From assembly GCA_035550315.1 (NCBI GenBank), contig DASZPL010000106.1, positions 1 to 12,604 of the forward strand: a stretch of 12,604 bases of DNA. Direction: 5' to 3'. The notes under the pieces are model-generated. The model did no database searches. It was not told the origin of the DNA and saw only the letters and a program-made list of their open reading frames with translations. The translations under genes were made by a program, and so were the position numbers. Each line of letters begins with the position of its first letter. The first letter of the stretch is position 1. Shown in pieces: positions 1-6,982 of this stretch. The DNA comes from DASZPL01 sp035550315 (lineage in GTDB: Bacteria; Actinomycetota; Actinomycetes; JAFAQI01).

Positions 1-90
1 GGCGGAGGAGGAGCGCGGTAGCAGCGCTACCGCCGACGACGACAACGCGGTCCAGCCGTCGATCCGGGCGACGCGCAGCAGGACATGCAT
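1..90 (-). CDS. Possible N-terminal fragment of a divergent, unidentified protein (left edge)
   Basis: On the minus strand an ATG at 90-88 opens a frame that stays open to the window edge, 30 codons with almost all third positions G or C. The translation begins MHVLLRVARIDGWTALSS and continues with a short hydrophobic run, as at the N-terminus of a membrane or exported protein. An in-frame TGA lies just upstream at 96-94, and an AGGGA sits about 11 bases before the ATG, a long spacing for a ribosome binding site. The alternative is a plus-strand C-terminal tail in the frame ending at TGA 98-100; the two frames share third-codon positions, so composition cannot separate them. No function is assigned. 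Confidence 0.3.
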   Translation of the reverse strand, partial: MHVLLRVARIDGWTALSSSAVALLPRSSSA

Positions 91-141
91 TGATCAGTGA
101 TTCCCTAGTAGGCGGTCACCGGCTGACTCGTGCGCGACGCA

Positions 142-147
142 TAGCAT
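142..147 (+). promoter_or_regulatory. Candidate -10 element upstream of the first glycosyltransferase
   Basis: TAGCAT fits the actinobacterial -10 pattern TANNNT and would start transcription near 154. This would leave a leader of about 54 bases before the TTG at 208 and would exclude the TTG at 148 from the message. No good -35 is visible, so this is a weak call. Confidence 0.25.
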
Positions 148-207
148 TTGGTCGGCTGGCGCCCGGACGCCGGAATCACACCACTACTCGTCGAATGCGG
201 GGCAACG

Positions 208-984
208 TTGCCGAACGCCAAGCGAAGCGAGTCAGATGCTCCGCTGCGACGGCTGACGATCGTCCTTCCCGCGCTCAACGAGGAAGCCAACATCGAAGCC
301 GCGGTGCAGCGCGCGACCGAGGTCGCGTCACGGCACTGTGACGACCACGAGGTGATCGTGGTCGACGACGGGTCGACCGACAGCACCGCTGCGCTCGTCG
401 AGCGCATGGCGGCCGCCGACCCCCGGATCCGGCTCATCAAGCACGAGGTCAACCAGGGGTACGGCGGGGCGCTCAAGAGCGGCTTTCTCGCCGCCAGCAT
501 GGACCTCGTCTTCTTCACCGACTCCGACAACCAGTTCGATCTCGACGAGCTAGCCGTGTTCATCGACCTGATTCAAAGCGTCGACGTGGTGGCCGGCTAC
601 CGCATCAAGCGCCGGGATCCGTTCTTCCGCCGGCTCAACGCCCGGGCCTGGAACTACCTGGTGCGCGCCCTGTTCTACGTACCGGTGCGGGACATCGACT
701 GCGCGTTCAAGCTCTTCCGCCGAGAGGTGTTCACCGGCCTCGAGCTCAACAGCGTCGGCGCGATGGTCAACACCGAGCTGATGGTCAAGCTCGGCCGCTC
801 CGGCTATCGAGTGGTCGAAGTGGGGGTCCAGCACTTCCCGCGCACCGCGGGAAAGCCGCAGGGAGCCGACATCAAGGTGATCTTCCGGGCGTTCAGCGAG
901 CTTCGGCGGATGCACAACTACCTGTCGACGATGGAGCTGTCGCACCTTCCGGCTGCCGGCCGGGTCGGCCAGACGTCCAGGTGA
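208..984 (+). CDS. GT2 family glycosyltransferase, DPM1/polyprenyl-phosphate-sugar-synthase-like
   Basis: 258-residue GT-A fold glycosyltransferase. Visible motifs are LPALNEE (20-26), the nucleotide-binding VVDDGST (51-57), TDSDNQF containing the metal-binding DSD (105-107), and DCAFKLFRR (154-162), a signature of the DPM1/DPG-like GT2 branch. That branch usually transfers a sugar from a nucleotide sugar to polyprenyl phosphate or a lipid acceptor. No C-terminal membrane helices are present, so it is probably cytosolic or peripheral. The frame is open back to TTG 148, but that codon has no ribosome binding site and abuts a possible -10. TTG 208 has GCGGGG five bases upstream and leaves a short natural N-terminus, so 208 is preferred; 148 would add 20 residues. 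Its stop overlaps the next gene's GTG (GTGA), indicating translational coupling. Family is clear; the sugar and acceptor are unknown. Confidence 0.88.
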   Translation: MPNAKRSESDAPLRRLTIVLPALNEEANIEAAVQRATEVASRHCDDHEVIVVDDGSTDSTAALVERMAAADPRIRLIKHEVNQGYGGALKSGFLAASMDLVFFTDSDNQFDLDELAVFIDLIQSVDVVAGYRIKRRDPFFRRLNARAWNYLVRALFYVPVRDIDCAFKLFRREVFTGLELNSVGAMVNTELMVKLGRSGYRVVEVGVQHFPRTAGKPQGADIKVIFRAFSELRRMHNYLSTMELSHLPAAGRVGQTSR

Positions 985-2285
985 CGCCCGTCGTCATCGT
1001 CGGCGGCGGCATCGCCGGCGCCGCCGCAGCACTTCGGCTTTCCGACGCCGGCCGCGAGGTCGTGCTGTTCGAGGCGGGCGAACGACTCGGCGGGCTCGTC
1101 GTCTCCTTCGAGATCGGCGGCACTCCGCTGGAGTGCTTCTACCACCACATCTTCCCGCACGAGTCCCACATCCGTGCGCTGATCGACGAGCTCGGCCTCG
1201 GCGCGAAGCTCGAGTGGCTGCCCAGCTCCATGGGCGTGCTGACCGGAGGCAAGCTCTGGCCGTTCACCACCCCTCTCGACATCCTCCGGTTCGGGCCGAT
1301 GACCTTCCCGGAACGACTGCGGATGGGCATCGGTGGCCTGCGGCTGCAGCGCTGGAAGGACTGGCAGAGCCTCGACACGGTTCCGGCGCGGCAGTGGCTC
1401 ACCCGGGCCACCGGCCCGGCCGCGGTGCGCGAGCTGTGGGACCCCCTGCTGCGCGCGAAGTTCGGCGCCGCCGCGCCGGAGGTGCCGGCCGCCTGGATGT
1501 GGGGTCGCTTCGAGCAGCGACGCGGCGCCCGCAAAGGCAGCGGCGAGAAGCTCGGCTACCTGCGCGGCGGGTTCCGCCAGCTCTTCGACGCACTCGCAGT
1601 GCGCCTCGAGGCGCAGGGCGTGCAGATCCGTACGGCGAGCCGGGTCGCCTCGATCGAGACCGCCGGCGGGCGGGTGAGTGGCGTCGTCGGTGACGGCGGT
1701 GACGTGGAGACCGACACCGTCCTCTACACCGGTGCGCTTCCGGGGATCTCCCGGCTGGTGCCGGCCGAACACGCCGACCCGAAATGGGCCGAGGCCGAAG
1801 GCATGGGGGTCGTGTGCTCCGTCATCGAGACCGCCCGGCCGATCAGCGACACCTACTGGACCAACGTCTGCGACCCGGCGCTGGGCATCGGCGCGATCAT
1901 CGAGCACACCAACCTGGTGCCCGCCTCGGACTACGGCGGCCGCCACGTCACCTATCTGGGCCGCTACTACACCGCCACGGAACGAGACATCGCCGCCACT
2001 GACGCCGCGGCGCTGACCGACCAGTGGCTGGACAACCTCGAAGCGGCGCACCCCGGGTTCGACCGCTCGATCGTCACCGCCGTCCACCCGTTCAAGACGC
2101 CGTACGCCGCACCTCTGGTCACCCTCGGCTACAGCCGGCGGATCCCGGCGCTGCGAGCTCCGCTCGCCGGGCTCTACGTCGCCACCACCGCGCAGATCTA
2201 CCCCGCCGACCGCGGCATGAGCGAGGGCATCCGGCTCGGTGGTGACGCCGCCACGGCGATCCTCGGCGACCCGGGCAGGCCATGA
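981..2285 (+). CDS. FAD-dependent oxidoreductase, amine-oxidase/protoporphyrinogen-oxidase-like
   Basis: 434-residue flavoprotein of full family length. The N-terminus has the dinucleotide-binding fold VVIVGGGIAG (4-13), with acidic E31 at the end of the second strand to hold the ADP ribose, followed by ERLGGLV (34-40), the usual second FAD contact of this superfamily. Near the C-terminus RGMSEGIRLGG (411-421) is the other FAD-contact motif. The middle, with FYHHIFP (53-59) and LLRAKFG, resembles the uncharacterised 'NAD(P)/FAD-dependent oxidoreductase' family often seen beside glycosyltransferases. That link is from memory of the family, not a search. UDP-galactopyranose mutase is a distant relative, so sugar isomerisation is possible, as is oxidation or desaturation of a lipid-linked intermediate. 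It starts at GTG 981, four bases inside the upstream gene, and its stop overlaps the next ATG (ATGA), so all three genes should be co-translated. Substrate unknown. Confidence 0.85.
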   Translation: MTPVVIVGGGIAGAAAALRLSDAGREVVLFEAGERLGGLVVSFEIGGTPLECFYHHIFPHESHIRALIDELGLGAKLEWLPSSMGVLTGGKLWPFTTPLDILRFGPMTFPERLRMGIGGLRLQRWKDWQSLDTVPARQWLTRATGPAAVRELWDPLLRAKFGAAAPEVPAAWMWGRFEQRRGARKGSGEKLGYLRGGFRQLFDALAVRLEAQGVQIRTASRVASIETAGGRVSGVVGDGGDVETDTVLYTGALPGISRLVPAEHADPKWAEAEGMGVVCSVIETARPISDTYWTNVCDPALGIGAIIEHTNLVPASDYGGRHVTYLGRYYTATERDIAATDAAALTDQWLDNLEAAHPGFDRSIVTAVHPFKTPYAAPLVTLGYSRRIPALRAPLAGLYVATTAQIYPADRGMSEGIRLGGDAATAILGDPGRP

Positions 2286-3187
2286 CCGGCTGGGTGTGCC
2301 CGGTCTGCGGCAGCCGCCGCTCCCGGACGCTCTGGCGCGTCGGCGGCGACGCAACCGAGAACGGCGTCGACCCGCACCTGTTCCGGCCGAGTGCGGATCG
2401 CTACGGCGAGACGGTCGGCACGGTCCTTCGCTGTCTGGACTGCGGGCACGCCTCGCTCGCCGAGACGCCGAGCGATGAGGTCCTCGCCGCTGCCTACGGT
2501 GACGCCGCCGACCCGGTCTCCCTCGACGAGGAAGCCGGCCAGCTCGAGACCGCCAGGCGTTCGCTGACCCGCATCGAGGCGGTGGTCGCCGCGGGGCCCC
2601 TCGTCGACATCGGCTGCTGGACCGGCTCGTTCGTCGCGGCGGCCGGGCAGCGGGGCTGGCAGGCCAGCGGCATCGAGCCGTCCACCTGGGCGGTCGCCCG
2701 GGCGCAGGAGCGCGGACTCGACGTCCGGCTCGGCGATCTGGACAGCTCCGGCGTCGAGCCCGGGTCGATGCGCTGCGTCGTGATGTGCGACGTCATCGAG
2801 CACCTTCTCGACGTGTCGCACGCCGTCGCAGTCGTCGCCGAGATGCTCGAGCCCGGCGGAGCGCTGTACCTGACGACCCCCGACGCCGGCGGCGGCTGCG
2901 CCCGGGTGATGCGCAGCCGGTGGTGGTCGATCCTGCCCATGCACGTGCAGTACTTCACCGCCGGCTCGATGCGTCGGCTGCTCGAACGCCACGGACTGAC
3001 CGTCGTGGACCAAGCCAGCCACCCCAAAGTGTTCACCGCGGCGTACTACGCCGAGCGGCTCGGTGGCTACTCGCCGTCACTTGCGCGTGCTGGCGTCGGA
3101 CTGACCCGCCGGCTCGGCGTTGCCGACCGCCTGGTTGCGCCCGACTTCCGCGATCGCATGCAGGTCGTCGCGGTCAAGAGCCGGTAG
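2282..3187 (+). CDS. Class I SAM-dependent methyltransferase with N-terminal zinc ribbon
   Basis: 301 residues. Two CxxC pairs (C6/C9 and C51/C54) form a probable N-terminal zinc ribbon. The Rossmann methyltransferase domain follows: motif I is LVDIGCWTGSF (107-117), E132 lies at the end of strand 2 where it would bind the SAM ribose, and CDVIEHLLD (169-177) is the motif-II region typical of UbiG/Methyltransf_11-like enzymes. H221-V-Q-Y-F near the end of the core is common in this group. Zinc-ribbon methyltransferases of this layout include sugar C- and O-methyltransferases, so methylation of a nucleotide sugar or glycan is the likely job, but the substrate is inferred only from the neighbours. 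The ATG lies inside the previous stop (ATGA). It is the last gene of the tightly coupled trio; a 69-base gap follows. Confidence 0.85.
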   Translation: MTGWVCPVCGSRRSRTLWRVGGDATENGVDPHLFRPSADRYGETVGTVLRCLDCGHASLAETPSDEVLAAAYGDAADPVSLDEEAGQLETARRSLTRIEAVVAAGPLVDIGCWTGSFVAAAGQRGWQASGIEPSTWAVARAQERGLDVRLGDLDSSGVEPGSMRCVVMCDVIEHLLDVSHAVAVVAEMLEPGGALYLTTPDAGGGCARVMRSRWWSILPMHVQYFTAGSMRRLLERHGLTVVDQASHPKVFTAAYYAERLGGYSPSLARAGVGLTRRLGVADRLVAPDFRDRMQVVAVKSR

Positions 3188-3194
3188 CCGGTAG

Positions 3195-3215
3195 CCCCCC
3201 GTCTATCGTGGGGGG
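3195..3215. repeat. C6/G6 inverted repeat enclosing a candidate -10 element
   Basis: Six C (3195-3200) and six G (3210-3215) flank a nine-base loop, GTCTATCGT. It lies just after the methyltransferase stop and could be a weak terminator for the trio, though there is no T run. It is preceded by a tandem GCCGGTA repeat (about 3180-3193). The loop contains the TATCGT described separately. Confidence 0.4.
3204..3209 (+). promoter_or_regulatory. Candidate -10 for the coiled-coil/GT4 gene pair
   Basis: TATCGT matches TANNNT and would give a start near 3216 and a leader of about 40 bases before GTG 3257, which has its own ribosome binding site. No clear -35 is visible. It suggests this gene pair can be transcribed apart from the upstream trio. 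Confidence 0.35.
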
Positions 3216-3256
3216 TCGAGGGGGTCGTCTGCGAGGTGCGTATCAAAGGGAGACGC

Positions 3257-3772
3257 GTGGCGAAGCACCGAAACGCCGACTGGCAAATCGACCTTCGGCC
3301 AGTCACCCTTGCCCCGAAGTCCGAATCGCCGCGACGTGCCGGCGAGAACGGCCAGGCGCCGCACGCCGACCACGCCACGTCAACCGACGCCGCGCTGCTC
3401 AACACCCTCACCGCGGTCACCGCGGCCGTGACCGAGCTCAGCCGCGCCGTCGAGGTCATGGGCAAGCGCCTCGACGGCCTGGAAAGCGCAACGGCTGCGC
3501 AAGCGGCGACCACCCAGGCACTGGCCGGCCAGCTGCTCACCCAAGCGGCGGCGGCCGCGAGCAGTGCCGCGGCGCCGGCCACCGCGCCACCATCCGCCGC
3601 GCCGACCGCGGCGCCGCCGGCCGACAAACCCGCCCGCCCGGTACGCCCCACCACTCGCGCGCTGCGCGGGTCGACCACCGCGCCGCTGGAACGCCGCACC
3701 CGTCGGGCCGCACCGCCAGCAGAGGCCAAGCCGGCCTCGGACGAGACGCCGGAACCCAGCCCCGGCGCGTGA
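3257..3772 (+). CDS. Unrecognised small protein: heptad coiled coil plus Ala/Pro-rich tail
   Basis: 171 residues, not recognised as any named family. GTG 3257 is chosen because AAAGGGA (3245-3251) lies five bases upstream; an earlier GTG at 3236 has no such site. Residues 1-40 are polar and basic, with no signal peptide or membrane helix, so it should be cytosolic. Residues 47-75 form a textbook heptad pattern with hydrophobic a/d positions L47, L51, V54, V58, L61, V65, M68, L72 and L75, and an Ala/Thr/Gln-rich helix follows to about 105. Residues 106-171 are disordered-looking, rich in Ala, Pro, Thr and Arg. The stop overlaps the GTG of the next glycosyltransferase (GTGA), so the two are made together. 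A scaffold or regulator of the glycosyltransferase is a reasonable guess, but only a guess. Repetitive GC-rich sequence makes false ORFs common here; the ribosome binding site, coupling and heptad order argue that this one is real. Confidence 0.72.
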   Translation: MAKHRNADWQIDLRPVTLAPKSESPRRAGENGQAPHADHATSTDAALLNTLTAVTAAVTELSRAVEVMGKRLDGLESATAAQAATTQALAGQLLTQAAAAASSAAAPATAPPSAAPTAAPPADKPARPVRPTTRALRGSTTAPLERRTRRAAPPAEAKPASDETPEPSPGA

Positions 3773-4959
3773 CCAACCGCCGGCCGCAAGTTCTCTGGAT
3801 CACCCCGCAGCCGCCCGACCTGATCTCCGGGGGCGGATCGATCCGCCAGGCGCACTTCCTGACCGCGCTGACCCGCCACGCCGACGTCGACCTGCTGGTC
3901 GGTGGTTCGCAGCCGTTGACCGACGACACGCTGCGTGACGCCTGCCGGTCGGTGACCGAGCACATCGTCCCGCCCGACTTCGGCGGCGGCCCGATCGGCT
4001 CCCGGATCGGGCATCTGCGCTCCGCCCTCGGCCCGGAGGGGCCTCGCGAGGTCTTCGTCGACCGCAAGGCCGCCCAGCGCCTCGCCGCCGACCTCGCCGA
4101 ACGCGACGCGGCCCAGACCTACGACGCGGTGGTCGTGCAGCACGCCGCGTTCTGCCGGCTCCTGCCGGCGCGCCGGCGCGGCCGATGGATCTGCGAGCTC
4201 GACCGGCTCGCGTCAATCGACATGCGCCAGCTCCGCGAGATCACGACGACACCGCACACCCGGTGGCTGCACGCGCGGGAGGAGCAGGCGGCCCGCCGCC
4301 TCGAGCGCTGGATCGTCGCCAGCTACGACGCCGTGATCGGGGTGTCGAAGGAGGACCTCGCCGAGCTGCCCGGTCACCAGATCGTCATCCCGAACGGGGT
4401 GGACACCACCGCCTTCGCACCGTCGCCGCTTCCGGACGCGCCTCGCGTCGTCATGACCGGCTACCTCGGCACCCTCCCCAACATCACCGGCGCGGTCTGG
4501 CTGTGCCGCGAGATCCTGCCGGCGATCCGGCGGGAGGTTCCTGACGTCTGCATCGACCTGGTCGGCGGGGCTCCGTCCGCCGAGGTCCGCACGCTGGGAG
4601 ACCTGCCGGGCGTCACCGTCCACGCCGACGTCCCGGAAATCGCGCCGTACCTTCGGGCGGCTCGGGTCGCGGTCGTCCCACTGGTCATGGGCAGCGGGAC
4701 CCGGCTGAAGGCGCTCGAGGCGTTCGCGGCCGGCCGGCCGGTGGTGGGGACGAGCATCGGCCTGATCGGGCTGGGCGTCGTCAACGGCGTGAGCACGATC
4801 GTCGCCGACGAGCCCGCCGACTTCGCCTGCGGTGTCGTGGCGTTGCTGCGTGACGCGCAACGCAGCGAAACGCTCGTCGCCAATGCGGCACAGATCGCCG
4901 CGGCCCACGACTGGAACGCCTTGGCCGACCGCTACGTCGACGCCGTGCTCGGCGGCTGA
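3769..4959 (+). CDS. GT4 family glycosyltransferase
   Basis: 396-residue GT-B glycosyltransferase. The N-terminal domain opens with VLWITPQPPD (8-17) and GGGSIRQAHFL (21-31), the glycine-rich acceptor-side loop typical of this GT4 subgroup. The linker carries IPNGVD (207-212), and the C-terminal domain has GSGTRLKALEAFAAGRPVV (308-326), the donor-binding region where E317 would contact the nucleotide sugar. The frame is open without a stop back to 2785, but upstream codons only shadow the methyltransferase and coiled-coil genes. GTG 3769 overlaps the preceding stop and places the first beta strand at residue 7, as expected. The last 28 bases overlap the end of the convergent minus-strand GT2 gene. 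Donor and acceptor are not readable; a role in repeat-unit assembly is inferred from the locus. Confidence 0.88.
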   Translation: MTNRRPQVLWITPQPPDLISGGGSIRQAHFLTALTRHADVDLLVGGSQPLTDDTLRDACRSVTEHIVPPDFGGGPIGSRIGHLRSALGPEGPREVFVDRKAAQRLAADLAERDAAQTYDAVVVQHAAFCRLLPARRRGRWICELDRLASIDMRQLREITTTPHTRWLHAREEQAARRLERWIVASYDAVIGVSKEDLAELPGHQIVIPNGVDTTAFAPSPLPDAPRVVMTGYLGTLPNITGAVWLCREILPAIRREVPDVCIDLVGGAPSAEVRTLGDLPGVTVHADVPEIAPYLRAARVAVVPLVMGSGTRLKALEAFAAGRPVVGTSIGLIGLGVVNGVSTIVADEPADFACGVVALLRDAQRSETLVANAAQIAAAHDWNALADRYVDAVLGG

Positions 4960-5849
4960 GCCACGTCGGTCCCGGTGCGTCGCCATTCGTGCCACGCCCG
5001 GTAGTAGGACCGGTGGTAGGCCGCCAGCCGGGCCACCTCGAGCGCCCGAACCCGTCGGCTCCCGCGCGGCCGGAACACCACTGCTGCCGCCCCACGACCG
5101 ATCGCCCCGACCTGCGCCTTGGGCGACGCCGGCGGCTCGGGGGCCCCGCGCTGCGGGTGGCGCAGCGCCAGCTCCAGGTGCCCGAACGCGAAGCGGTGCC
5201 ACTGCCGCACGACGTCGCGCCACGCGTCGCGCGGCGTCATCTGCATCGTTGCGCCGTACGCCGGCGCGAGACGGCCGATGCCCTGCTCCTGGATCCGCCA
5301 GCACAGGTCGATGTCACCGCCGCTGCGGATCGGGGCGAAGCCGTCGACCGCCTCGAGCACACTGCGGCGCACCGCCATCGCCGCCGTCGTAGCGGCCGGC
5401 AGGTAGTACGGATCCTCGAAGTGCACCGCCAGCCGCATCGCCTGTTGGCCGGCCGCCCACTTCATCGCGGTGGTCGGCCCGGTGACCGTCACGACGTCCC
5501 CGCCGACGATCGCCACCTCGGGGTCTGCGAACGGCTCGACCATCGCGGCGAGCCAGCCGGCGTCCGGTCGGCAGCGCATGTCGGTGAACACCAAGAGCTC
5601 GGCGTCGACGGCACGCCATCCGGTGTTGCGCGCGACGTAAGGACCAGCCGGCGTCGTCAGCGAGATCACCGTTGCGCCGGCCGAGCGCGCCACCTCCGCG
5701 GTGGCATCCGTCGACGCGTCGTCGACGACGACGACCTCAGCACCGAGCGGCTCGGCTTGCTCGACGACGCCGGCGAGGCACTCGGCGAGCAGACCGGCGC
5801 CGTCGCGCACCGGGATCACGATCGCAACGCTCACCGGGCATCCCGGCAC
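4932..5849 (-). CDS. GT2 family glycosyltransferase with altered DXD motif
   Basis: 305-residue GT-A enzyme on the minus strand. It shows SVAIVIPVRD (7-16), the nucleotide-binding VVDDAS (41-46), GGDIDLCWRIQEQG (177-190), which supplies the catalytic acidic pair, and QWHRFAFG (216-223), comparable to the QxxRW region of processive GT2 enzymes. The expected DXD reads TDMRCRP (89-95): D90 is kept, but the second acidic position is R92. The rest of the fold looks intact. GTG 5849 is preceded by GGAGG with a seven-base spacer, a strong ribosome binding site; GTG 5834 is a weaker alternative. There is no membrane helix. Its start is divergent from the GT4 at 5896 (46-base gap) and its end overlaps the GT4 at 3769-4959 by 28 bases, so it is transcribed alone. 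Substrates unknown. Confidence 0.87.
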   Translation of the reverse strand: MPGCPVSVAIVIPVRDGAGLLAECLAGVVEQAEPLGAEVVVVDDASTDATAEVARSAGATVISLTTPAGPYVARNTGWRAVDAELLVFTDMRCRPDAGWLAAMVEPFADPEVAIVGGDVVTVTGPTTAMKWAAGQQAMRLAVHFEDPYYLPAATTAAMAVRRSVLEAVDGFAPIRSGGDIDLCWRIQEQGIGRLAPAYGATMQMTPRDAWRDVVRQWHRFAFGHLELALRHPQRGAPEPPASPKAQVGAIGRGAAAVVFRPRGSRRVRALEVARLAAYHRSYYRAWHEWRRTGTDVAQPPSTAST

Positions 5850-5883
5850 GTGCCGACCTCCGGGCGCAGCGAAGACCCCGTGA

Positions 5884-5889
5884 CACGAT
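5884..5889 (+). promoter_or_regulatory. Candidate -10 for a leaderless transcript of the GT4 at 5896
   Basis: CACGAT is one mismatch from TANNNT and lies exactly six bases before GTG 5896, the same geometry as the better match at 8734. There is no ribosome binding site before this GTG, which fits leaderless initiation. Confidence 0.35.
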
Positions 5890-5895
5890 GACGCC

Positions 5896-6972
5896 GTGGT
5901 AGCTCTCGGAATCGACGGCTACTCATTGAGCGAGGGGTCCGAGGTGCGCGGGATCGGCACCTTCCTGCGACATCTGATCGCGGGGCTGGCCGGCCACCAG
6001 GACTTCGACGTCAGCGTGTTCGCGACGAAAGACGTGGAGCTTCCCGCCGGCGCGAAACGCGTGGTCATGGGGCCGCCTGGACATCATCGGATCCGCAGCC
6101 TCCGACACGACGCACGATTGCCCACGCTCATCCGGCGCAGCCGCTGCGAAGTGTTCCACAGTCCGGCGCTCTCCCCGCCGCCGCGAAGCCCGGTTCCCTG
6201 GGCGCAGACGCTGCACGACCTGACCCCGCTGGTGTTCGACGACCCCCGCCTGGCCGGGGAGCGCAAGCGGTGGCTGCGACTGGCCTCCCGGGTGAGAGCC
6301 GCCGACGCGGTGATCTGCGTCTCGCACTCCTCCGCCCGGCAGGGAATCGAGCTGCTCGGCCTCGATCCCCGGCGGGTCCGCGTCATCCCGCACGGCGTCA
6401 GCACGGCGTTCTCGCCGGGCCGGCCGGCCAGGCCACCCGAGACGCCGTACCTGCTGATGGTCGCGACGTGGGGACCACACAAGGGGTTCCGCGAAGCGAT
6501 CGCGGCGCTCGACGCCGTCGCTGCCGACGGCCTGCCGCACCGCCTGCTGATCGCCGGAGCGCAGACCGATCAGACCCGGCAGCGCATCGCCGAGGACGTC
6601 CGCTCCTCGCGGTTTCCGGAGCGGGTGGTGGTGCTCGACCACCTGCCGGACCTCGTCGACGTCTATCGCGGCGCGGACCTGGTCCTGGTCCCGAGCCACG
6701 CGGAGGGCTTCGGCCTGCCGGCCTTGGAGGCGATGGCGTGCGGTGTGCCCGTGCTCGCCGCCGACGCCACCTCCCTGCCCGAGGTGGTCGGCGATGCCGG
6801 GGTCCTCGTGCCGGTCGGTGACGCGGCGATGTGGGGCGACGCCGCCGTGCGGTTGCTCGGCGACGAGCCGCGCCGCGCCGAGCTCGGCCGGCGCGGGGCG
6901 GCACGTGCGGCCGACTTCACATGGGAACGCGCGGTCGCGGCGTACGCCGAGGTGCTCGCCGCGCTGCGTTGA
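5896..6972 (+). CDS. GT4 family glycosyltransferase, mannosyltransferase-like
   Basis: 358-residue GT-B glycosyltransferase. Features in order: GIDGYSL (5-11) and RGIGTFLRHL (18-27), the N-terminal glycine loop; LHDLTPL (106-112), a hallmark of the WbaZ/WbpY-like mannosyl- and rhamnosyltransferase branch; IPHGVS (164-169) in the hinge; TWGPHKGF (191-198) with the basic phosphate-contacting residue K196; and SHAEGFGLPALEAM (267-280), which carries the E-x7-E donor motif (E270, E278). Length is normal for the family. GTG 5896 is the start; an ATG eight bases upstream is out of frame. The gene stands alone on its strand, divergent from the GT2 before it and convergent with the Wzy-like gene after it, with a hairpin at their junction. 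A mannosyl or rhamnosyl donor is plausible from the branch, not proven. Confidence 0.9.
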   Translation: MVALGIDGYSLSEGSEVRGIGTFLRHLIAGLAGHQDFDVSVFATKDVELPAGAKRVVMGPPGHHRIRSLRHDARLPTLIRRSRCEVFHSPALSPPPRSPVPWAQTLHDLTPLVFDDPRLAGERKRWLRLASRVRAADAVICVSHSSARQGIELLGLDPRRVRVIPHGVSTAFSPGRPARPPETPYLLMVATWGPHKGFREAIAALDAVAADGLPHRLLIAGAQTDQTRQRIAEDVRSSRFPERVVVLDHLPDLVDVYRGADLVLVPSHAEGFGLPALEAMACGVPVLAADATSLPEVVGDAGVLVPVGDAAMWGDAAVRLLGDEPRRAELGRRGAARAADFTWERAVAAYAEVLAALR

Positions 6973-6982
6973 TTCACCGAGT

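Noticed and set aside
88..105. TGATCA palindrome and nearby TGAT copies as a possible operator
   Set aside because: Only six bases and near the unresolved edge; too short to support as a binding site.
918..2354. 478-codon open frame on the minus strand
   Set aside because: Antisense to the FAD oxidoreductase, which has clear motifs; the translation is low-complexity and unlike any family.
2785..3768. In-frame extension that would make the GT4 at 3769 a 724-residue protein
   Set aside because: The extension is Arg/Pro-rich low-complexity sequence lying out of frame over the methyltransferase and coiled-coil genes. GTG 3769 gives a normal GT4 N-terminus and stop-start coupling.
3560..3772. 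GCC/GCG-rich low-complexity run as a possible repeat element
   Set aside because: It is explained by the Ala/Pro codons of the coiled-coil protein's tail; no regular unit length was seen.
4989..5891. 300-codon open frame on the plus strand opposite the GT2
   Set aside because: His/Arg/Asp-rich antisense shadow; the minus-strand GT2 has intact motifs and a strong GGAGG ribosome binding site.
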